This document shows, in pieces, positions 6,563 through 11,466 of a DNA stretch of 11,466 bases. The stretch comes from Bacillota bacterium. Its GTDB lineage: Bacteria; Bacillota; Clostridia; Christensenellales; SZUA-584. The position numbers and the translations under genes are program-made. How positions within the stretch are numbered: the first letter of the stretch is position 1; each line of letters begins with the position of its first letter. Where the stretch lies: the NCBI GenBank assembly GCA_023436525.1, contig JAEZIW010000144.1, forward strand, positions 1 through 11,466, given 5' to 3'. Below the pieces are notes generated by a model. The model was given only the letters and a program-made list of their open reading frames with translations. It was not told the origin of the DNA and searched no databases.

Positions 6563-7285
6563 TTGGATAAGCTGGCATTACTGTATGAGTACCAGCAGGC
6601 AGACGCCGAGCTCGAGGCTTATGAGAAAAATCTAAAAAACACACCGACGCGCAAACAGCTGATTAAGCTTCAGAATTATTTAAAGAAGCAGCAGGCTGTG
6701 CTTCGTGATATGGAAAACAAGGCGCTGGTGGAGCAAAACGCGCTATTGGAGATCGATTCTCAGTACGAACGCATGATTGAACTGCTGAATAAAAAGCACA
6801 AGAACATCGGTGAATACGAGAAGATGGATCCGGAGGAACTCGATTATAACGTTGTCCGCGATCTCGTTCACGAGTATGAGACAACATACGATAATATCGT
6901 GAAGCAGAAGAGCAGGGCCGTCGCCGTTCAGAAAAAGGCGGAGGAGACGGAAGCGCGGCTTAAAGAGATTCTTGTCAGTGTCAGCAAGGCACAGAAGGAT
7001 TTTGCGACGCTGAAAAAACAGCACGAGGATGAGCTGCGTGCCGGTTCTGATACGCTCGAAAAGCTGCGCAAGGCGGTTGATCTGGCGGCATCTAAGGTGG
7101 AGCCTGCGCTGCTCGAGCGCTACAACCGCATTAAGCAAAACAGGCCGCAGCCGGTCACAATGCTCAAAGATGGCCGCTGCATGGGCTGTAATATGGAGCT
7201 GCCGTCAAGGGATTTGGCGAAGCTTAAGAAAGACGGCGTGATTGTGGAATGTGAGAATTGCGGCCGTATCCTCTATCTGATATAA
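6563..7285 (+). CDS. Coiled-coil protein with C-terminal C4 zinc ribbon (COG1579 type)
   Basis: This encodes 240 residues. Residues 1 to about 190 are almost all charged, heptad-like helix, predicted to form a long antiparallel coiled-coil hairpin. Residues 200-240 are a zinc ribbon with CMGC (C206, C209) and CENC (C230, C233). This architecture matches the COG1579 family, whose Helicobacter member HP0958 (FlgZ) binds the flagellin mRNA and RpoN. No flagellar gene is present here, and the general bacterial role is unclear. A nucleic-acid or protein-scaffolding role is inference. In Clostridia this gene commonly lies between a Nif3-family gene and rnpB, as it does here. It has its own promoter within the upstream gene. 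Its last codons also carry the rnpB promoter, so the second zinc knuckle is under two constraints. Confidence 0.9.
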   Translation: MDKLALLYEYQQADAELEAYEKNLKNTPTRKQLIKLQNYLKKQQAVLRDMENKALVEQNALLEIDSQYERMIELLNKKHKNIGEYEKMDPEELDYNVVRDLVHEYETTYDNIVKQKSRAVAVQKKAEETEARLKEILVSVSKAQKDFATLKKQHEDELRAGSDTLEKLRKAVDLAASKVEPALLERYNRIKQNRPQPVTMLKDGRCMGCNMELPSRDLAKLKKDGVIVECENCGRILYLI

Positions 7286-7286
7286 T
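7258..7286 (+). promoter_or_regulatory. rnpB promoter inside the end of the zinc-ribbon gene
   Basis: A perfect TATAAT (7281-7286) spans the zinc-ribbon stop codon. TTGCGG (7258-7263, first three bases match TTGACA) lies exactly 17 bases upstream, within the codons of the last zinc-knuckle cysteine. Transcription would begin near G7293, exactly where the P1 helix of RNase P RNA starts, which is strong positional support. Confidence 0.75.
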
Positions 7287-7292
7287 AAGTTT

Positions 7293-7621
7293 GAGCAAGC
7301 TGAACGGTCGCCCGTCGAAAGATGGGAGGAAAGTCCGAGCTCCGCAGGGCAGGACGCCGGGTAACTCCCGGTGGAGGCGACTCTAAGGATAGTGCAACAG
7401 AGATATACCGCCGGCTTTTGCCGGCAAGGGTGGAAAGGTGAGGTAAGAGCTCACCAGAGCCTTGGCGACTTGGCTGCTATGTAAACCCCGTCCGGTGCAA
7501 GATTGATAGTGGGCATGAAGCGGTAGCCCGCCGCGCCCCATGTAATCGCTGGAGCCTGCTGGCAACCGCAGGCGTAGATAGATGACCGTTCTCGACAGAA
7601 CTCGGCTTACAGGCTTGTCTC
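7293..7621 (+). ncRNA. rnpB: RNase P RNA, bacterial type A
   Basis: This is the catalytic RNA of RNase P, which with the RnpA protein removes 5' leaders from tRNA precursors. Conserved blocks are present in order: GAGGAAAGTCCG (7326-7337), ACAGAGATATACCGCC (7397-7412), AAGGGTGGAAAGGTG followed by AGGTAAGAGCTCACC (7426-7455), GTAAACCCC (7481-7489), AGATAGATGACCG (7576-7588) and ACAGAACTCGGCTTAC (7595-7610). The ends are set by P1: GAG-CAAGC at 7293-7300 pairs with GCTTG (7613-7617) and CTC (7619-7621), with T7618 bulged. The block order and length of about 329 bases fit type A, which is usual outside Bacilli and found in many Clostridia. The 3' end is inferred from pairing; processing could shift it by a few bases. 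Confidence 0.96.
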
Positions 7622-7634
7622 AACAACTTGAATG

Positions 7635-7662
7635 AAAAGAAGCTTTAACGGCTTCTTTTTTT
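7635..7662 (+). terminator. Rho-independent terminator of rnpB
   Basis: A 9-bp stem, AAAAGAAGC (7635-7643) with GCTTCTTTT (7651-7659), closes a 7-base loop and continues into seven T's (7656-7662). Because the 5' arm starts with four A's, it could also work, more weakly, for the convergent minus-strand lipoprotein gene. Confidence 0.88.
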
Positions 7663-7719
7663 CTGCCCAATAAGCCTTCTCATTCGATGCAAAAGTTAGC
7701 CTGCTGACAAACGGCCAAA

Positions 7720-7756
7720 TGTCATTTTGAGCGAGTGAAACGAGTCGAAAAATCCC
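7720..7756 (+). repeat. Possible dispersed intergenic repeat unit
   Basis: The segment TGTCATTTTGAGCGAG followed by GAAACGAGTCGAAAAATCC lies in the non-coding gap between the rnpB terminator and the convergent lipoprotein gene. It resembles a known style of short dispersed bacterial repeat that begins TGTCATT, continues GAGCG and ends GAA-AATC. It contains CGAGT twice, separated by GAAA. There is only one copy in this window, so repeat status rests on my recollection of the motif style. The rest of the gap (7663-7817) shows nothing else beyond a 12-base complement to rnpB at 7784-7795. Confidence 0.35.
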
Positions 7757-7817
7757 ATGAAAAGTGCTTTCTAGAAACCTTATGACGGGGTTTACCCGAC
7801 TATAGATTGCGATCATT

Positions 7818-8780
7818 TCACCCGATTTGAGCGCGTGGCGTTATCGTGGCGCCGTCACTTGTGCACCACGCAGTAAAATGGAGGGGCGCGGTCATTCCTC
7901 CAAATATGAAATATCCCTTCTGCTTAATACCATCATAAAAATCGATGATCTTTTGCGAGTTGATGTCGGACATCGCCGTGCCATAGGACAGATGCCAAGA
8001 GTCAGCATTGTCAAAAGTACCGTTGCCCCAGGTTGGGTCGGCAAAGTGCCAGCCGCCATCCGCATAAAACTCCACCCACGCATGGGCATCGCCCGGGTGC
8101 GACCAATCGCTCGGTTTTCTTAAATTCCTCATTGCGTTGCCAGCCACATCTCTGGCGGGTATCCCTGCTGCGCGAAGCAAAGCGGTCATCAGGTGCGCAT
8201 AGTCGCCACAGACACCTGTTCGGGTATCCAACACCTCAGATGCTTTCATCGTCATTTGATTGATGGAATCGCCTGCCCGGGGACTTACAGTACTCGTAAC
8301 AAATTGGTGTATATTTTTTGCGGTTTCGTAGTCATTGCCATCAACAATCAGCGGTTCAACGGCTGCTTGTATGGCGGCATGATCTGAATCTGCAAATTCA
8401 CCTGGCAGCATATATTCATCGCGATTCGGCATCTGCCAGCTGTCGGTATCACCGAGCAACGTCACTGTATAGCTGATGCTGACAAGCTGTTCGCTTCCGG
8501 TTCCCTTTATTGTGCATAGCATTGTCTGATAATCGTCATGTGTTTCTATATTCCAGCTTTCAGAGCCTTCAATCTTAAGCTCGTTAACCTGTTGATACCC
8601 GTAGCTTATAGGAAGGTCCACCTGCAGCCACGCCGTTTGTCCTGACGGTATAGTCATTTTATAGCTTTCAACAATATCAAAAGTATCTTGGATATTGGAA
8701 CAGCCGGTTAGTGCACATGTCATCATGACAACTGAAATGAATAATGCCGCTAATAATAAGTGTATCTTCTGATATTTCAT
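7818..8780 (-). CDS. Transglutaminase-like (papain-fold) lipoprotein
   Basis: This encodes 320 residues. A lipoprotein signal peptide (basic K2, K5; hydrophobic 7-23; lipobox L-T-G-C with C27) predicts anchoring on the outer membrane face. Residues about 30-125 look beta-rich. The transglutaminase-like core follows, with the catalytic triad visible as Cys in TRTGVCGDYA (C191), His in DAHAWVEFY (H233) and Asp in HFADPTW (D248). Proteins with this core are proteases, peptide amidases or cross-linkers; the substrate cannot be told here, and a cell-wall or peptide substrate is only a guess from location. ATG 8780 gives a complete signal peptide, although the ribosome site is weak (GGAA about 14 bases upstream). 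The gene is alone, converges on rnpB, and has a near-consensus promoter with a palindrome over the -35. No terminator of its own is obvious; the rnpB hairpin may serve. Confidence 0.88.
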   Translation of the reverse strand: MKYQKIHLLLAALFISVVMMTCALTGCSNIQDTFDIVESYKMTIPSGQTAWLQVDLPISYGYQQVNELKIEGSESWNIETHDDYQTMLCTIKGTGSEQLVSISYTVTLLGDTDSWQMPNRDEYMLPGEFADSDHAAIQAAVEPLIVDGNDYETAKNIHQFVTSTVSPRAGDSINQMTMKASEVLDTRTGVCGDYAHLMTALLRAAGIPARDVAGNAMRNLRKPSDWSHPGDAHAWVEFYADGGWHFADPTWGNGTFDNADSWHLSYGTAMSDINSQKIIDFYDGIKQKGYFIFGGMTAPLHFTAWCTSDGATITPRAQIG

Positions 8781-8827
8781 GGATTATGTTCGTTTCCGTT
8801 TCATTAAAAATGGGATTGATGCCAATT

Positions 8828-8856
8828 ATCATATCTATTATTATATGAATTGTCAA
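8828..8856 (-). promoter_or_regulatory. Promoter of the transglutaminase-like lipoprotein gene
   Basis: On the minus strand TTGACA (8856 down to 8851, perfect) and TATGAT (8833 down to 8828, 5 of 6) are separated by exactly 17 AT-rich bases. Transcription would start near 8821, giving a leader of about 40 bases before the ATG at 8780. Confidence 0.78.
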
Positions 8857-8860
8857 TTCA
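8846..8860. promoter_or_regulatory. Palindromic operator candidate over the -35 box
   Basis: TGAATT-GTC-AATTCA is a perfect 6+6 palindrome with a 3-base centre. It completely covers the -35 hexamer of the lipoprotein promoter. A dimeric regulator bound here would block RNA polymerase. No regulator gene is adjacent, so the binding protein is unknown, and AT-rich palindromes can arise by chance. Confidence 0.4.
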
Positions 8861-8988
8861 CGCAAAGAAGGCTGAAGCTGGAACAAAAGTCAACACACAA
8901 AAAAAGCACAGGGTAAGTTTTGTTTGGCACATTCACGTTTTTATCGCTTTGCATTTCTGTCGCATCAATTCTGACATGCTTTCATATT

Positions 8989-9019
8989 AAAAAGAAGCTT
9001 TCGGGCAGACTTCTTTTTT
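8989..9019 (+). terminator. Orphan plus-strand terminator upstream of the glucan synthase gene
   Basis: AAAAGAAG (8990-8997) pairs with CTTCTTTT (9010-9017) around a 12-base loop, ending in six T's (9014-9019). No plus-strand gene precedes it, since the nearest upstream gene runs the other way. It could shield the glucan synthase gene from antisense-derived transcripts, end an unseen small RNA, or be a relic. It shares AAAAGAAGCTTT and the T-rich arm with the rnpB terminator. The rest of 8781-9078 holds only the lipoprotein promoter and palindrome, and no other gene that I can see. Confidence 0.65.
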
Positions 9020-9078
9020 GTATTTATCCAACGTTGCTAGACAATAATAAACGAAGAATCACATGCAACGGAGGGTCT

Positions 9079-11466
9079 ATGCAGGGCAAATACGGCAATA
9101 CCATTCTTGACGATTTTACGCTCTCACGGCAGGAACTTCTCAAAGTTGCCGCAGACTTATCGCTCAAAGACAAGGTTTACACAAAAAAGATTGACGACAG
9201 CCTGATGAATCTGTCTGATGAGCGCCGACAAATTGAAAGCGCTTATTTAGCCGCGCGACAGCGCAAATACAGGGGGCTTGAGCTGCCGCCGCTCTCGGAA
9301 TGGTTTTACGACAACCGATTTTTGTTAATGGAGCAAATTAAGCAGATCGAGACGCAAAAACGTGTTTTTCGTCTGCCTCATTTAAAATCAGGCCGCTTCG
9401 CGAATCTGCCGCGCAGCCTAGCGCTTGCCATGCTGCTGCTCGGGCACAGCGCGCTCAATATATCAGTTGCGGGCATACAGGAGTTTTTGGAGGTTTACCA
9501 AAAGGAATCCGAACTCAATTCGGGTGAGCTTTGGGCATTCACCGATATGCTCAAGGTTACGCTGCTGCGCGCCGTGGCGGTGCTCGCGGCAGACAGCGTT
9601 CGCACGATTGCCATGTGGAATCGGTCGGAAAAATTCTGCGAGTCTATTGAAAAGGATACGATGGCCGAACCTGTCAGCCTGAACGCCTATAAAAGCGTGC
9701 TGTTCAATCAGGATTTTTTGGAGCACGCCATGGTGATGCTGAGAGACAGTCCGCATGCGTCCTCGGTGGTTAAGCAGATCAATTTTAAGATGAAGCTAAA
9801 AGGGCTCAAGGCAGAGCAGCTCATCAAAAAAGCGCACACAGCGCAGGCCAACAACATACTTTTTATATCCGGGGCCATTTCATCGCTGCGGCTTCTTGCC
9901 AAGGTTAATTTTGAGCCTGTGTTTGAGAGCGTTTCCGCCGTTCATAAATATTTGAGTGAAGACCCAGATTACCCGAATATGGATTTCCACTCGCGTGAAT
10001 ATTATCGTTCATCCGTATCCGCGATTGCCGATAGTCTCAAAACGCCCGAACCCGCCGTGGCGCGGGCCGCTGCTGAATTGGCGGAGGAATCCGGTGCGCA
10101 TGTGGGCGAATTTATTGTCGGCACTCGGAAAAGGGAGCTTTACGCGCGGTTCGGCAGGCTGCCGTTCAAGGTGCGGCTAGTTGATTTTTTCAAAAGACAC
10201 ATGCTGCTTTTTTATGCGGGCGGTGCGGCTGTCTCCACGCTGATCAGCGCGGCATTATTAACACTGCCGCTGTTTTTTAAGTTTCCGCCCATCTATGGCA
10301 TCGTTGGCATTATCATCAGCCTGATTCCAATCTATACGGTGGCCATTGCGATCAGCAACAGGCTGTTTACGCTGATCAATAAACCAACGCTGATTCCTAA
10401 AATGAGCTTCAAAAACGGAATACCGGACGACTGCGCAACGATGGTGGTGATTCCGGCGCTGGTCACCAGCGAAGAGGAAGGGCGCGAGCTGCTTTCAAAG
10501 ATGGAGGTTTACTGGGCGGCGAACCAGCAGAAGAACATTTATTTTACGCTGCTCAGCGACTTTAAGGAAGATAAAAACGAAATTGCCGCACAGGATGAAA
10601 AGACCATTGAAAGCATGGAATCGATGGTTGGCCGGTTGAACACCCAATACGGTCGGGCGCTTTTTTTCTATGCGCAGCGCAAGCGCACGCTGATAAAAGA
10701 AAATGGCCGGTTTGGCGGCTATGAACGCAAACGCGGCGCGCTGCTGGATTTTTGCGCGCTGCTTAGCGGCAATACGTCCGCGTTTGCCCATGTGACAAAG
10801 GGAATTCCGGCAGGCATAAAATATATCATTTCGCTGGATGCAGATACCGAGCTGTCACGAGACGCAGCCGTTAAAATGGTGGGCGCGATGGAGCATCCTT
10901 TAAACCGCCCCGTGATTGACAAGCAGACGGGCATTGTTAAATCGGGCTTTGGTGTGATGCAGCCGCGCATCGGGATTGATGTGGTCAGTGCCGCAAAAAC
11001 GCGCTTTTCTCTGGTGCTTTCGGGTAAAGGCGGTCTCGATACGTATGCAAGCGCCGCTTCCGACGTTTATCAGGATGGCTTCGGTACCGGTATTTTTACG
11101 GGCAAGGGCATATTCAACAGACACGTTTACGCAGCCGTGCTTAAAGACAGATTCCCCGACAACAGCATATTAAGCCACGATCTGCTGGAAGGCAGCCATA
11201 TAAGATGCGCGCTGCTGAGCGATGTGGTGCTGATGGACGGCTGCCCGGCGCGGTATACGGCATGGGCGAGCCGTCAGCATCGGTGGGTGCGCGGTGATTG
11301 GCAGCTGCTGCCGTGGCTGAAACGCATGGTGCCCACCAAAACGGGTAAAACAGCCAATCCGCTTTCCGGGCTTGCCAAATACCAGATATTTGACAATATG
11401 CGCCGCAGCTTATCAGTGCCATTGAGCTTTGTTGTGATATTGCTGTCGCAAACGGCGTTTTACAAC
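9079..11466 (+). CDS. Cyclic beta-1,2-glucan synthase-type glycosyltransferase (GT84), 5' part
   Basis: From ATG 9079 the frame stays open for 796 codons to the window end, so the protein is truncated here. It resembles NdvB/ChvB, very large inner-membrane proteins that polymerise UDP-glucose into beta-1,2-glucan (GT84 domain) and trim and cyclise it, with a C-terminal GH94 phosphorylase-like domain expected beyond the window. Seen here: an N-terminal helical region with the family block GELWAFTDMLK (about 155-165); two membrane segments near 375-400 and 408-427; a cytoplasmic GT-A domain with LDADT (D587, D589), SHDLLEG (catalytic-base Asp D701) and R-x-x-R-W (R732, R735, W736) followed by RGDWQLLPWL; and a further hydrophobic stretch starting near 780. 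GGAGGG (9070-9075) lies only 3 bases before the ATG, which is close. A weak promoter, TTGTAT (9018) with AATAAT (9043) at 19-base spacing, may precede it. The final product, cyclic or linear, cannot be decided. Confidence 0.92.
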   Translation, partial: MQGKYGNTILDDFTLSRQELLKVAADLSLKDKVYTKKIDDSLMNLSDERRQIESAYLAARQRKYRGLELPPLSEWFYDNRFLLMEQIKQIETQKRVFRLPHLKSGRFANLPRSLALAMLLLGHSALNISVAGIQEFLEVYQKESELNSGELWAFTDMLKVTLLRAVAVLAADSVRTIAMWNRSEKFCESIEKDTMAEPVSLNAYKSVLFNQDFLEHAMVMLRDSPHASSVVKQINFKMKLKGLKAEQLIKKAHTAQANNILFISGAISSLRLLAKVNFEPVFESVSAVHKYLSEDPDYPNMDFHSREYYRSSVSAIADSLKTPEPAVARAAAELAEESGAHVGEFIVGTRKRELYARFGRLPFKVRLVDFFKRHMLLFYAGGAAVSTLISAALLTLPLFFKFPPIYGIVGIIISLIPIYTVAIAISNRLFTLINKPTLIPKMSFKNGIPDDCATMVVIPALVTSEEEGRELLSKMEVYWAANQQKNIYFTLLSDFKEDKNEIAAQDEKTIESMESMVGRLNTQYGRALFFYAQRKRTLIKENGRFGGYERKRGALLDFCALLSGNTSAFAHVTKGIPAGIKYIISLDADTELSRDAAVKMVGAMEHPLNRPVIDKQTGIVKSGFGVMQPRIGIDVVSAAKTRFSLVLSGKGGLDTYASAASDVYQDGFGTGIFTGKGIFNRHVYAAVLKDRFPDNSILSHDLLEGSHIRCALLSDVVLMDGCPARYTAWASRQHRWVRGDWQLLPWLKRMVPTKTGKTANPLSGLAKYQIFDNMRRSLSVPLSFVVILLSQTAFYN

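Noticed and set aside
7383..7565. A minus-strand frame inside rnpB
   Set aside because: It sits entirely in the conserved RNase P RNA, whose structure explains the sequence.
7787..7799. CGGG-GTTTA-CCCG as a terminator for the transglutaminase-like gene
   Set aside because: It is only a 4-bp stem and no T-run follows on either strand.
8677..8886. A 69-codon minus-strand frame overlapping the lipoprotein gene start
   Set aside because: It would begin upstream of the lipoprotein promoter's -35 box and lacks a ribosome site. The overlapping frame with signal peptide and lipobox is clearly the real gene.
1..11466. CRISPR arrays, tRNA or rRNA genes, transposases, phage genes, toxin-antitoxin pairs
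   Set aside because: I looked for regularly spaced repeats, tRNA-like arms, transposase or integrase motifs and small paired genes, and found none.

Overview
The window looks like a chromosomal housekeeping segment of a Clostridia-type Firmicute. The evidence is the order ppdK end, dgt, dnaG, rpoD, trmK, nif3-like, C4 zinc-ribbon gene, rnpB, together with GGAGG-type ribosome sites, TTG and GTG starts, and an RNase P RNA with type A conserved blocks. The core genes are moderately GC-rich. The pockets around the two lipoprotein genes are visibly AT-richer. I cannot name a genus from sequence alone.

Layout. Bases 1-141 are the last 47 codons, including the stop, of pyruvate, phosphate dikinase, closed by a strong terminator. 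Next is an isolated small lipoprotein gene (346-789) with its own promoter, a leader hairpin and a terminator that nearly copies the preceding one. From 934 to 4987 comes the macromolecular-synthesis cluster: a dNTP triphosphohydrolase (dgt), DNA primase (dnaG, overlapping dgt by one base) and the primary sigma factor (rpoD), followed by a hairpin with a poor T-run. trmK and a Nif3-family gene overlap by 10 bases. A consensus-like promoter in the 3' end of the Nif3-family gene probably drives the zinc-ribbon coiled-coil gene. The rnpB promoter lies inside the last codons of that zinc-ribbon gene, and rnpB ends at a strong terminator.

After rnpB the content is more accessory. A convergent minus-strand gene encodes a secreted transglutaminase-like lipoprotein. 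Its promoter is near-consensus and its -35 box lies inside a 15-bp palindrome. An orphan plus-strand terminator follows. Last is the 5' part of a very large cyclic beta-1,2-glucan synthase-type gene (GT84), open for 796 codons to the window edge. It has no stop in the window, so a stop-to-stop ORF search could miss it.

Functionally, the core links nucleotide-pool control, replication priming, housekeeping transcription, tRNA methylation and tRNA 5' processing. The right flank concerns the cell envelope: a lipid-anchored papain-fold protein and glucan synthesis. I see no CRISPR array, transposase, phage gene, tRNA or rRNA, and no clear undescribed multi-gene system. The most unusual signals are promoters buried in coding sequence, the two lipoprotein genes each bounded by a pair of look-alike terminators, and the palindromic operator candidate.
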